Shown: positions 24,173 to 32,806 of the stretch, in pieces | How the letters are laid out: each line of letters begins with the position of its first letter | Position numbering within the stretch: the stretch's first letter is position 1 | DNA from: Opitutaceae bacterium | GTDB lineage: Bacteria > Verrucomicrobiota > Verrucomicrobiia > Opitutales > Opitutaceae | Assembly: GCA_003151515.1 (NCBI GenBank) | Contig: PLXS01000022.1 | Location: 20,825 to 84,824 of the forward strand | Length of the DNA: 64,000 bases | Reading direction: 5' to 3' | The notes under the pieces: generated by a model | Databases searched by the model: none | Seen by the model: only the letters and a program-made list of their open reading frames with translations | Told to the model about the DNA's origin: nothing | Made by a program: the position numbers and the translations under genes

Positions 24173-26085
24173 GCTCGGGCGGGATGCGGCGCTCGGGGCT
24201 CGCCCTCTGGCTCTCGGCCGGGGCTTGCGCGGCCGCGGCGTTCTGGATCTCCATGGGGGTCTCGCCCTGGAGGGGCGACACGAGAAACGTCTGGCACCAC
24301 TACGAGTACCTGGCCGAGGGGTTCGTCCACGGGCACACCTACCTGCCACTGCAGCCGGCGCCGCAGCTGCTCGCCCTGAAGGACCCGTACGACCCCGCGG
24401 CCAACGCCCCGTACCGGCTGTGGGACGCGACCCTGTACAACGGCAGGTACTACCTCTACTTCGGTCCCGCGCCGCTCATCCTCTTCCTGCCCTGGAGGAT
24501 CCTCACGGGCACGGCCCTGCCCCAGAACCTTGCGGCCGCGGCCCTGGCCGCCCTGGGGCTCGCGGGGCTCGCCCGCCTGCTCTGGGAGGTGCGCGGCCGC
24601 CACTTCCCGCGCCTCTCGGACGCTGGCGTGGCCCTCATCGCCGCCGTGGCGTTCCACGCCTCGTGGCTGCCGGTGACGTTGCGGCGCTCGGGCGTCTGGG
24701 ACGTGCCCGTCGTATCGGCTACGGCCTTCGCGTGGTGGTCCCTCTACCTCCTCTGGAGGTTTCACGAGTCCGGGGGCCGCGCGCGTTGGGCGCTCGCAAC
24801 CGGCGCCGCGCTCGCTCTCCTCATGGCCTCGCGGGTCACGTTCGTCCCGGGGGCCGCCGCCATCGCGCTCCTCATGCTCGTACCCGCCGGCGGGCCCGGT
24901 GCGGCCCGCTCGAGGCGCTGGGGCGCGGCCTGCGCTGGCGCCGCGGTGGCCGCCGCCGGCGGCATCGCCCTGCTCGCCTACAACCGCGCGCGCTTCGGCA
25001 GCTGGACCGAGTTCGGGCTAAGATACGTGCTCTTCGGCGAGGACTACCGCGCCGTGCGCTACTTCAGCGCCTCCCTCGCGCCCTTCAACGCCTGGGCCTA
25101 CCTCTTCTCGGCGCCGCAGCTCGGGCCCTACTTCCCGTTCCTTCACCCGTACTGGAGCGACGCGACCCCGGCAGGATTCGTCGGCTTCGAGGAGGTGTAC
25201 GGAGTCCTCTTCATGGTGCCCGTGCACCTCGCGGGCCTTGCGGCGCTCGCATGGGCCGCGAGGCCGGGCGCCCCGCGGGGACCCGCCGCCGCCGCGCTCC
25301 TCGCGGGGGCCGCGGCGCTGTCCCTCTCGGCGGCCTCGGTCCTGTTCTGCTGGGCATGGGCCTGCTCGCGCTACACGAACGAGCTCCTCGCCGGCTGGAC
25401 CGTCGCGACCGCGGTCGGCCTGATGGCGATCTTCGGCTCCGACGGTGGCGCGCGGCCGAGCCGGCTTGTGCGCGCCCTCGCGGCCCTCGCCTCGCTCTGG
25501 AGCGTCGCGTGCGTGTGGCTCGCCTCGGCCGAGTTTCGCGGGTTCATGGCGCAGACAAACCCAAGGGCCTACGCGGCGGCGGCGCATCTCCTCGACTACC
25601 CGGGCCTCTGGGCCGCCAGGGCCCGGGGAGTGGAGTTCGGGCCCCTTGACCTTGCGATCCGTGCGCCCGGCCCCGGCGCGGGCGCCGACTGCGTGCTCCT
25701 CGCCAGCGGACGCGTGCAGAGGCTAAACCAGCTCGTGCTGAGCCCGGCCGGCGCTGGTCGCGTCACGCTGCGGCTGGTCGAGAACGAGCACCTTGTGCTC
25801 TCGAGCCCCCCTATCGACGCGCACGACGGCGTCGTTCACGTGAGGGTCGCCGCGCCCTGGCTCTACCCCCCGGCCGCTAGCCCGTACTGGGACGGCGTGG
25901 ATCCGGCCCTGCGCGGGGGCCTGCAGACCCTCTTCTCGCTCGCGTGGGACGGCGGCGCCGTCTCCGTCCACTCCCCGCACTCCGCGGACCCGGTGGGATT
26001 CGAGCCGGAGGTCCGGCGCTCGCCGGAGTTCCCGGGCGGCCCCTTCGTCGAGGCGGTCGCGCACGCCCCGCAGGCGGGGCGATAA
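24169..26085 (+). CDS. polytopic membrane protein, GT-C-like
   Basis: 638 residues from ATG 24169, which overlaps the preceding stop. The N-terminal helix is followed by a large loop with GDTRNVWHHYEYLAEGF and DATLYNGRYYLYFGPAPLILFLP. The (Y/L)Y.GRYYLY.GP segment is common in a group of bacterial polytopic proteins that are presumed glycosyltransferases. Many hydrophobic segments fill the middle. The last ~140 residues are soluble and beta-rich. Together with the gene before it and the GT2 after it, this forms a three-gene surface-glycan module. No acceptor can be named. Confidence 0.72.
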   Translation: MSSGGMRRSGLALWLSAGACAAAAFWISMGVSPWRGDTRNVWHHYEYLAEGFVHGHTYLPLQPAPQLLALKDPYDPAANAPYRLWDATLYNGRYYLYFGPAPLILFLPWRILTGTALPQNLAAAALAALGLAGLARLLWEVRGRHFPRLSDAGVALIAAVAFHASWLPVTLRRSGVWDVPVVSATAFAWWSLYLLWRFHESGGRARWALATGAALALLMASRVTFVPGAAAIALLMLVPAGGPGAARSRRWGAACAGAAVAAAGGIALLAYNRARFGSWTEFGLRYVLFGEDYRAVRYFSASLAPFNAWAYLFSAPQLGPYFPFLHPYWSDATPAGFVGFEEVYGVLFMVPVHLAGLAALAWAARPGAPRGPAAAALLAGAAALSLSAASVLFCWAWACSRYTNELLAGWTVATAVGLMAIFGSDGGARPSRLVRALAALASLWSVACVWLASAEFRGFMAQTNPRAYAAAAHLLDYPGLWAARARGVEFGPLDLAIRAPGPGAGADCVLLASGRVQRLNQLVLSPAGAGRVTLRLVENEHLVLSSPPIDAHDGVVHVRVAAPWLYPPAASPYWDGVDPALRGGLQTLFSLAWDGGAVSVHSPHSADPVGFEPEVRRSPEFPGGPFVEAVAHAPQAGR

Positions 26086-26135
26086 AAGCTTCCGTTGGCG
26101 CTTCGCGCATACCATTCTTTGCAACTTTACCGGAA

Positions 26136-26822
26136 ATGAAGCTCTCGATCGTCATCCCCTGCTACAACGAGGCAAAAACCATCCGGGCGCTGGTCGAGCG
26201 GGTGCGCAACTCGCCCTATCCCGACAAGGAGGTCATCATCGTCGACGACTGCTCGCGGGACGGCACGAGGGACCTGCTTCGCACCCAGATCGAGCCGCTG
26301 GTCGACAGGATCATCTACCATGAGGTGAACCAGGGCAAGGGGGCGGCGCTCAGGACCGGCTTCGCGGCCGCGACCGGGGAGGCGGTCATCGTGCAGGACG
26401 CCGACCTCGAGTACGACCCGAACGAGTACCCCAAGCTCGTGAAGCCCATCATCGACGGCAAGGCGGACGTCGTCTTCGGTTCGCGCTTCATGGGCGGGGA
26501 ACCGCACCGCGTCCACTTCTTCTGGCACATGGTCGGCAACAAGTTCCTCACCCTGCTCTCGAACATGATGACGAACCTGAACCTCACGGACATGGAGACC
26601 TGCTACAAGGTGTTCCGCCGCTCCGTGCTCCAGCAGATCCGCATCGAGGAGGACCGCTTCGGCTTCGAGCCCGAGATCACGGCAAAGGTCTCCCGCCTGA
26701 AGGTGGTCATCTTCGAGGTCGGCATCAGCTACTACGGGCGCTCCTACGCCGAGGGAAAGAAGATCGGCTGGCGCGATGGCTTCAGGGCGCTCTGGGCGAT
26801 CTTCAAGTACAACCTGGGCTGA
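26136..26822 (+). CDS. glycosyltransferase family 2, DPM1-like
   Basis: A 228-residue cytosolic GT2 without membrane helices. It shows IVIPCYNEAKTI at the N-terminus, VDDCSRDGTRD (~36), NQGKGAALRTGFAAA (~66), the DxD-type metal site QDADLEYDP (~87), FGSRFMGG and the late DRFGFEPEIT and W-R-DG segments typical of dolichol/polyprenyl-phosphate sugar synthases. It would make a polyprenyl-phosphate-linked sugar donor for the two GT-C-like proteins upstream. ATG 26136 gives the normal N-terminus. It is separated from the upstream gene by 50 bp. Confidence 0.93.
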   Translation: MKLSIVIPCYNEAKTIRALVERVRNSPYPDKEVIIVDDCSRDGTRDLLRTQIEPLVDRIIYHEVNQGKGAALRTGFAAATGEAVIVQDADLEYDPNEYPKLVKPIIDGKADVVFGSRFMGGEPHRVHFFWHMVGNKFLTLLSNMMTNLNLTDMETCYKVFRRSVLQQIRIEEDRFGFEPEITAKVSRLKVVIFEVGISYYGRSYAEGKKIGWRDGFRALWAIFKYNLG

Positions 26823-26871
26823 TCCCGGGGGCCCACCGGGTTCGACCCCCATCGGTGCCATTGCTCCTGGC

Positions 26872-26896
26872 GTAACATGTTACCATTCAAATGAAT
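26872..26896. promoter_or_regulatory. paired inverted repeats upstream of the corrinoid cluster
   Basis: A perfect 12-bp palindrome GTAACATGTTAC (26872-26883) is followed almost at once by ATTCA-AA-TGAAT (26885-26896). They lie ~210 bp upstream of the first methyltransferase gene in an AT-richer patch. The form is that of operators bound by dimeric LacI- or GntR-type repressors. No regulator gene is adjacent, so the binding protein is unknown. Confidence 0.35.
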
Positions 26897-27103
26897 ACAA
26901 TGGCATGCCGAAGGTTGCCGTCCCCAGGTGGCCGGCCTCACTGCCCTTTTGACCAGGTCCACGCCGACCATGATCGAGACCCTGTGCGCAGTCCGGGCGA
27001 ACGGTCGCTCGCCGACCCGCTCGGCGCTGATAGATTTGCCTTCGATGCCGCCTGCACCGAGAAAAACCTGTCCTAGATTGAGCATCCTGAAGACGGATCC
27101 CCG

Positions 27104-28150
27104 ATGAGCCGACAGACCTACCTCTCCCTGGCCGGCGCAGGCGCGCGCTTGCCCATCGGCACGCACCTGCTGCTTCACGCTCACCCGGATCCCGAGGCGA
27201 TTGTTCTCGATGGCCGGCGCCTTGGCGGGGTCATTGTCGAGGCTGCGGAACGATTCCGAACCAGCCTCGCTGTCCCGCTAATGGATCTCGCCCTTGAGAA
27301 GGAGGCGCTGCTGCTGGCTTGCGGCCTGCCCGCGTCACAGGTCGACGGTCATCATTTTTCCGCCCCTCCCGATATTCCAGATGAGATCCCCCTCACGCCC
27401 CGCATGCGGGCCGCCTGCGGGGCCCTGGCCGAGGTGGCCTGCCGGCCCGGCCTGGTTCCCATCGGCATGGCGATCGGGCCCTTCTCCCTCATGACGAAGC
27501 TCGTCTGCGACCCGATCACGCCGGTGTATGTCGCCGGCACCGGCGTGACCGCCGACGAGGATTGCGAGGTCGCACTAGTCGAGCAGCTGCTTGCGTCCGG
27601 CGAAAGGGCCATCCACCGCTACCTGAAGGCGCAGATCGGGGCAGGTGCCAGGGCCATCATGATCTGCGAGCCAGCCGCCAACATGGTCTATTTCTCCCCG
27701 AAGCAGCTCGCCGTCGACGCCAGGGTCTTCGAGCGGTTCGTCATGGAGCCCATGCGGCGCATCGCGGGGCTGCTGGCCGAGCACCAGGTCGACCTGATCT
27801 TCCACGACTGCGGCGAGCTGACCGATGACATGGTCCGCCGGTTCTCCACCCTGGGCGCCGCCGTGCTGAGCTTCGGCAGCTCACGCAGGCTCTGGGAGGA
27901 TGCCCGTCTGGTCCCCAGCGACACGGTACTCTACGGCAACCTGCCCACGAAGCGATTTTACGCCGATCAATTTACCGTCGCCGAAGTCGAGCGCCTGGCG
28001 CGAGAACTCATGGCCAGGATGGGCGCCACCGGACACCCCTTCATTCTCGGCAGCGAATGCGACGTGCTCAGCGTGCCGGGCAAGGAGCGGGAGATTCTCA
28101 GCAAAGTCGACGCGTTCATGAACTGCCCCGGCGCCTCCTGCGCCTGCTGA
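27104..28150 (+). CDS. UroD/MtaA-family corrinoid methyltransferase
   Basis: 348 residues. The sequence follows the MtaA/CmuA branch of the uroporphyrinogen decarboxylase superfamily, which moves methyl groups between corrinoid proteins and thiols rather than decarboxylating porphyrins. The likely Zn-binding set is His/Cys in IFHDCGEL (~residue 230) plus a late Cys in LGSECDVLSVPG (~317). PIGMAIGPFSLMTKL and CEPAANMVYFSPKQ are further family segments. It is the first gene of a run of six same-strand genes including a corrinoid protein and its activator. The C-terminus is Cys-rich (NCPGASCAC). The exact methyl donor or acceptor cannot be told. Confidence 0.85.
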   Translation: MSRQTYLSLAGAGARLPIGTHLLLHAHPDPEAIVLDGRRLGGVIVEAAERFRTSLAVPLMDLALEKEALLLACGLPASQVDGHHFSAPPDIPDEIPLTPRMRAACGALAEVACRPGLVPIGMAIGPFSLMTKLVCDPITPVYVAGTGVTADEDCEVALVEQLLASGERAIHRYLKAQIGAGARAIMICEPAANMVYFSPKQLAVDARVFERFVMEPMRRIAGLLAEHQVDLIFHDCGELTDDMVRRFSTLGAAVLSFGSSRRLWEDARLVPSDTVLYGNLPTKRFYADQFTVAEVERLARELMARMGATGHPFILGSECDVLSVPGKEREILSKVDAFMNCPGASCAC

Positions 28151-28340
28151 TGGGCCCATCCCCCCTCTCCCAAGAAAGGGAAATGCGGTCGTCGCCGTGG
28201 CAGTTGACCCTCCCGGAGCCGGACCCGCACGGCCTTGGGCTTGCCGTATGGGCCCGCCGCGACAAGTCTCCCCTATTGCTTGGGAGATGTCCTGATCCGG
28301 CCGGGTCTTGGCCCCCCGGACGCGCTCGCTGGAAATACAC

Positions 28341-29603
28341 ATGACTGGACGCGATCGACTCGCCGCTTCCCTGGACCATCGGTCCACCGACCGGGTCGCC
28401 GTCGACTTCGGCGCCTCCTTTGTCACCGGCATGCACGTGTCGGCCGTGACCCGCCTGCGGCGCCACCTGCTTGGAGACACGGGCTTCAGGGTAAAGGTCA
28501 ACGAGCCCTACCAGATGCTCGGCGAAATCGACGACCAACTTCGCGCGGCCCTTCCGATCGACGTCATTGGAATCCCGGGCCGCAAGTCCATCTTCGGGAC
28601 CGAGTCCCGCGACTGGAAGCCGTTCACCCTCTTCGACGGGACCGAGTGCCTCGTGCCGGGCCAGTTCAACGTCACGCGCGCCCCGGACGCCGGCTGGCAT
28701 ATGTACCCTGAGGGCGACACCTCGGTGCGACCGAGCGGGCATATGCCCGCAGGCGGCTATTTCTTCGATTCGATCATCCGCCAGCCGCCCATTGACGACG
28801 ACCGGCTCGACCCCGCGGACAACCTTGAGGAGTTTGCGCCGCTTGACGACGCCGACCTCGAGTTCTATCGCGCCCAGAGGCGCTGGCTCGACGAGCACGG
28901 CGACCTGGGGGCCCTCCTGGTGATCCCGGGCGCCGCCTTCGGCGACATCGCGCTCGTCCCGGCACCCTTCCTCAAGAACCCAAGGGGCATCCGCGACATC
29001 GAGGAGTGGTATGTCTCCACCGTGGCGCGGCAGGACTTTGTGCTGGAGGTATTCGACCGGCAATGCGCCATCGCGGAGCGCAATCTTCTAACGCTCATCG
29101 GCCTCTTCGGCGACTCGGTGCAGGTGGCGCTTCTCACCGGCACGGATTTCGGCACGCAGCGCGGGCCATTCATCTCGAGGGGGGCCTACCGCACGCTCTA
29201 CCAGCCCTTCCACCGCCGGCTAAACGACCTGATCCACCGCCACTCGTCCTGGAAGACGTTCATTCACTCCTGCGGCGACGTCTACCCGCTCCTCCCGGAC
29301 TTCATAGCCTCGGGCTTTGACATCCTGAACCCCGTGCAGTGCTCGGCCGCGGAGATGGACCCGGCCCGGCTGAAGAGTGAGTTCGGCCGCGACATAACCT
29401 TCTGGGGGGGCGGCGTCGACACGCAGCACACGCTGCCCTTCGGAACGCCCGACGAGATCTACCGGGAGTGCCGGGAGCGGATCGACATCTTTGCAGCCGG
29501 CGGGGGATTCGTCTTCAATGCCATTCACAACGTCCAGGGGCCGACTTCCGTGGAGAAGATGCTCGCCATGTTCCGCGCCATCCGCGACAGCGCGGGCGGC
29601 TAA
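28341..29603 (+). CDS. UroD-family methyltransferase-like protein
   Basis: 420 residues from ATG 28341; the frame is open 33 bp further upstream but without similarity. TIM-barrel UroD fold with FIHSCGDVYPLLPDF (~residue 309), NPVQCSAAEMDPARLK and TFWGGGVDTQHTLPFGTP, and ending FNAIHNVQGPTSVEKM. The last motif replaces the distal Cys seen in the MtaA-like neighbours, so this copy may have a different role, for example substrate demethylation. The 190-bp gap before it contains no gene. The next gene follows after 10 bp. Confidence 0.85.
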   Translation: MTGRDRLAASLDHRSTDRVAVDFGASFVTGMHVSAVTRLRRHLLGDTGFRVKVNEPYQMLGEIDDQLRAALPIDVIGIPGRKSIFGTESRDWKPFTLFDGTECLVPGQFNVTRAPDAGWHMYPEGDTSVRPSGHMPAGGYFFDSIIRQPPIDDDRLDPADNLEEFAPLDDADLEFYRAQRRWLDEHGDLGALLVIPGAAFGDIALVPAPFLKNPRGIRDIEEWYVSTVARQDFVLEVFDRQCAIAERNLLTLIGLFGDSVQVALLTGTDFGTQRGPFISRGAYRTLYQPFHRRLNDLIHRHSSWKTFIHSCGDVYPLLPDFIASGFDILNPVQCSAAEMDPARLKSEFGRDITFWGGGVDTQHTLPFGTPDEIYRECRERIDIFAAGGGFVFNAIHNVQGPTSVEKMLAMFRAIRDSAGG

Positions 29604-29613
29604 GGCCGCACCC

Positions 29614-30381
29614 GTGACGCCCCTGCCCACCGCCCCCCTCCAACCGCCCGGGGTCAACACGGCCCTCATCGCCTGCCGCGTGCTCGAGGCGGAGATAGAG
29701 GCGCTCTCCACGGGGGCCGCGCACATCGTGCGCCGGGAGTTCTTCGAGATCGGCCTGCACGACCAGCCTACCAAGCTGCGCTCGCTGCTCGCGGGCGCCA
29801 TCGCACGCGCCGAGGATGACCCGGCGGTAGAGCAGGTGGCGCTTGCGTACGGACTCTGCGGCCTCGCGCTCGTGGACCTCGCCCCGCGCCGCTGCAGCCT
29901 CGTGGTCGCCCGGGCGCACGACTGCATAACCCTGTTTCTTGGCAGCAAGGAGCGCTACGCCGCCATCATGCGCGAGGAGCCCGGGACCTACTGGTACTCG
30001 CCGGGCTGGAACAAGGCCCAGCGTGTGCCGGGCCCGGAGCGGGAGGCGAAGCTGCGGGCCGAGTACACCGCGCGGTTCGGCGCGGAGGAGGCCGAGGCGC
30101 TGATGGAGATGGAACGGTGCGCCTTCGCGCAGCACTCGGTCGCCGGCCACACCGACCTGGCCCTGCCCGGCGATGATAAGGACCGGAAGTACTCCGAGCG
30201 CTGCGCCCAGTCCCTTGGCTGGCGCTTCAGGCACCATGCGGGAGACGCCACGCTCCTGCGCGACCTGCTGCACGGGCCGTGGGACAGCGAGCGGTTCCTC
30301 GTCGTGCGCCCGGGCGAGCGGATCGCGCACAGTGTTGACGCAGCCATAATCAAGGCCATCCCCGCGGAGCGGAGAGCCTGA
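29614..30381 (+). CDS. DUF1638 domain-containing protein
   Basis: 255 residues from GTG 29614. It matches the DUF1638 pattern: an N-terminal ALIACRVLEAEIEAL strand-helix, LAYGLCGLALVDL (~85), ARAHDCITLFLGSKERY (~105) and then the G(T/S)YW(Y/F)S.GW segment (~127). DUF1638 proteins are repeatedly found beside corrinoid methyltransferases and RACo-like activators, but their biochemical role is not established. The conserved Cys and His residues (CGL, AHDC) could bind a metal or corrinoid. It is 10 bp after the upstream UroD-like gene and 20 bp before the activator gene, so it is clearly in the operon. Confidence 0.88.
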   Translation: MTPLPTAPLQPPGVNTALIACRVLEAEIEALSTGAAHIVRREFFEIGLHDQPTKLRSLLAGAIARAEDDPAVEQVALAYGLCGLALVDLAPRRCSLVVARAHDCITLFLGSKERYAAIMREEPGTYWYSPGWNKAQRVPGPEREAKLRAEYTARFGAEEAEALMEMERCAFAQHSVAGHTDLALPGDDKDRKYSERCAQSLGWRFRHHAGDATLLRDLLHGPWDSERFLVVRPGERIAHSVDAAIIKAIPAERRA

Positions 30382-30401
30382 CAATCGCCTCACGAGGGAC
30401 C

Positions 30402-32030
30402 GTGACCGCCGAACACATCGGCCTGCAAACCCCGGACGGGCGCCACGAGCTGGCCGTAGCGGGAGCCGAGGCGTCGCTGCCCCTCTCCGAGGTGCTCAGG
30501 CTCAGGGGCTTCCCGCTGAACACGCGCTGCGGCGGTCGCGGGCTGTGCGGGGGCTGCGAGATCGAGCTTCGCGCCGGCTCGCTCGGCCGCGCCGCCGACG
30601 GGGCCCGCGTCGCCGCCGGCGCCGCCCGCCTCAGGTCATGCCAGATGCGCCTGCGCGGGGAGGATGTCGAGATCGCGCTGCCGGCGGGCTCGCTGCTGCG
30701 CCACGATCCCGCGGTCGTGGCGGAGTTCCGCATCAACATCCCCTGGGCACGCGACCCGCTCGTCCCAGGGGTGCGCTACGGCGCGGCCGTGGACGTCGGA
30801 ACGACCACGGTCGCCCTGCTGCTGTGCGACCTCGGGACAGGCGCCGTGGTCGGTGACGCCTCGTCGTTCAACGCCCAGATCCGCTTCGGTGAGGACGTCA
30901 TCACGCGCATCCAGCGCTGCAGCGCCGATCCCGAGGCGCTCGGGCAGCTGCAGCGCGCGGTCGCCGCCGAGACCATCACACCGCTCCTGAGGGAGGCGTG
31001 CGGCCAATGCGGCGTGGCGCCGGGCGATGTCGGCGCGATGGCCGTCGCGGGGAACACCACGATGCTGCACCTGCTGGCCGGCGTGGACCCGACGCCCATG
31101 GGAGTCCACCCGTTCCGGCCCGCGTTTCTCGGGCACCGCACGTATTCGCCGAGGGATGTCGGGCTCGCGTTCGGTGGGAGCGCCGCCCAGGTGCACCTCC
31201 TGCCGGGGCCCGCGGCCTACGTGGGGGCGGACCTTGCCGCCGGCATGGTCGCCACGGGCATGATCTACGACGAGGGTCCGGCGCTGCTGATCGACGTGGG
31301 CACCAACGGCGAGATCATCGCGAAGGTCGGCGACCGGCTGGTCGGATGCGCGACGGCGGCGGGGCCCGCATTCGAGGGCTCCGGCCTCACGAGCGGCACG
31401 CGCGCCGTCCGGGGCGCGATCGAGCGCATACGGCTGCGCACCGGTCCCTTCGCGGCCGAGCTTGGGCTCATCGGCGCGGCCGACCGGCCGCTGGGCATCT
31501 GCGGTTCGGCATACGTGGACTTTCTCTGGGAGGCGCGCCGCCTGGGCATCCTGCAGGCCAATGGCCGGTTTGACGGCGCGTTTTGCTCTCGCGCCGGCGA
31601 TGCGATCGAGGCCGGCACCTACGGACGCAGGCTGAGGCTTAATGCAAGCGCCTCCACGGGCGCGATCTGGATCTCCGAACTGGATATTGCCCGCCTCCTG
31701 CAGGCGAAGGCCGCCATCGCGGCCGGCACTTCGACGCTGTTGCATTTGCTCGGAAAGGCACCGGCCGACTTTAGGAGGATCTATCTCGCCGGCGGCTTCG
31801 GTTTTCACCTATCCCTCGAGCACGCCATTGGATGCGGCCTTCTCGCGGGCTTTGGGGCCGGCCAGGTCCAGGTGGTCGGCAACACGTCGCTCGGCGGCGC
31901 CTACCTCGTGCTGAACGACCGCAGCCTGCTCGGGGAGATGGCCGGCGCGTGCCGGGCCATGGAGGCGGTCGAGCTCAATCTGCAGCCCGGATTTGAGGAC
32001 GCCTATATCGACAACCTGGTCCTTCCCTGA
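30402..32030 (+). CDS. ASKHA-domain corrinoid activation protein (RACo-like)
   Basis: Reductive activators restore inactive Co(II) corrinoid proteins to Co(I) using ATP. 542 residues from GTG 30402, with a GAGGG ribosome-binding site just upstream. The N-terminus is a [2Fe-2S] ferredoxin domain with Cys43, Cys49, Cys52 and Cys80 (TRCGGRGLCGGC ... LRSCQM). A linker follows. The ASKHA ATPase region comes next, with DVGTTTVALLL (~130), AVAGNTTMLHLL, DVGTNGEIIAK (~303) and GPAFEGSGLTSGTRA, ending in the DUF4445-type C-terminus (YLAGGFGFHLS). It lies between the DUF1638 and corrinoid-protein genes, as expected for the activator of this system. Confidence 0.94.
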   Translation: MTAEHIGLQTPDGRHELAVAGAEASLPLSEVLRLRGFPLNTRCGGRGLCGGCEIELRAGSLGRAADGARVAAGAARLRSCQMRLRGEDVEIALPAGSLLRHDPAVVAEFRINIPWARDPLVPGVRYGAAVDVGTTTVALLLCDLGTGAVVGDASSFNAQIRFGEDVITRIQRCSADPEALGQLQRAVAAETITPLLREACGQCGVAPGDVGAMAVAGNTTMLHLLAGVDPTPMGVHPFRPAFLGHRTYSPRDVGLAFGGSAAQVHLLPGPAAYVGADLAAGMVATGMIYDEGPALLIDVGTNGEIIAKVGDRLVGCATAAGPAFEGSGLTSGTRAVRGAIERIRLRTGPFAAELGLIGAADRPLGICGSAYVDFLWEARRLGILQANGRFDGAFCSRAGDAIEAGTYGRRLRLNASASTGAIWISELDIARLLQAKAAIAAGTSTLLHLLGKAPADFRRIYLAGGFGFHLSLEHAIGCGLLAGFGAGQVQVVGNTSLGGAYLVLNDRSLLGEMAGACRAMEAVELNLQPGFEDAYIDNLVLP

Positions 32031-32127
32031 CATGAACGACACTCGCCCACGCGGCCGATGTTCCGTCGTGCCCCAAGGCCCCCGTTTCTGCTAGACTTCA
32101 GGCGCCCCCGACAACCCCCCAACAACA

Positions 32128-32763
32128 ATGACAACGCTCGAGCAACTGTACCAAGCCGTCATAGACGGGAAGAACAAGGATGCCAGGGCCCTCGCCCAGC
32201 GGGCGCTCGACGAGGGAGCCAATCCCGGCGACATCGTGGACAAGGCGCTGGTTCCCGCGATGGCCGCCGTGGGCGAGAGATTCAAGAGCAACGAGATCTT
32301 CGTGCCCGAGATGCTCGTCGCGGCCCGGGCGATGAAGGAGGCGATGGGCGTGCTGGAGCCGCGGCTTGTCGCCGCGGGCATCACGCCCAAGTACACGGCC
32401 CTGATCGGCACCGTGCAGGGCGACCTGCACGACATCGGCAAGAACCTGGTCGCGGTCATGTGGAGGGGGTCCAACTTCCGCGTCATAGACCTGGGCAGCA
32501 ACGTGCCCGCCACCAAGTTCGTGAGCGCGATAAACGAGCACCGCCCACACCTGGTCGGCCTGTCCGCGCTGCTCACCACGACAATGCCGGCCATGGTGGA
32601 AACCGTGCGGGCCATCCGCTCCGCCGGATGCCCGCCCGTCAAGATCATGGTGGGCGGAGCGCCGATCAGCCAGCAGTTTGCCGATGAGGTCGGCGCCGAC
32701 GGCTTTGCCCCCGACGCGGCCTCGGCGGCCGAGAAGGCCCGCGCGCTCGTCGAGTCCGCGTGA
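32128..32763 (+). CDS. corrinoid (B12)-binding methyl-carrier protein
   Basis: 211 residues of the MtaC/MtbC/MttC type. An N-terminal four-helix cap (~1-85) is followed by the Rossmann-like cobalamin domain with the DxHxxG motif Asp99-His101-Gly104 in GDLHDIGKN; His101 is the lower cobalt ligand. Further motifs are VIDLGSNVPATKFV, GLSALLTTTMPAM (the SxL region) and VGGAPI. It carries the methyl group between the two methyltransferase partners. It has a 97-bp leader after the activator gene and is 43 bp from the next UroD-like gene. Confidence 0.96.
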   Translation: MTTLEQLYQAVIDGKNKDARALAQRALDEGANPGDIVDKALVPAMAAVGERFKSNEIFVPEMLVAARAMKEAMGVLEPRLVAAGITPKYTALIGTVQGDLHDIGKNLVAVMWRGSNFRVIDLGSNVPATKFVSAINEHRPHLVGLSALLTTTMPAMVETVRAIRSAGCPPVKIMVGGAPISQQFADEVGADGFAPDAASAAEKARALVESA

Positions 32764-32806
32764 GACCGCCAGACCTTCCCCCCAGCGCAGCGCACGCCTA
32801 AATCCC

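Noticed and set aside
26841..26860. A GGTTCGAC...GGTGCCA string that resembles the 3' end of a tRNA
   Set aside because: Only three base pairs of a T stem can form, no matching acceptor 5' strand lies upstream, and the preceding bases are the 3' end of the GT2 coding region.
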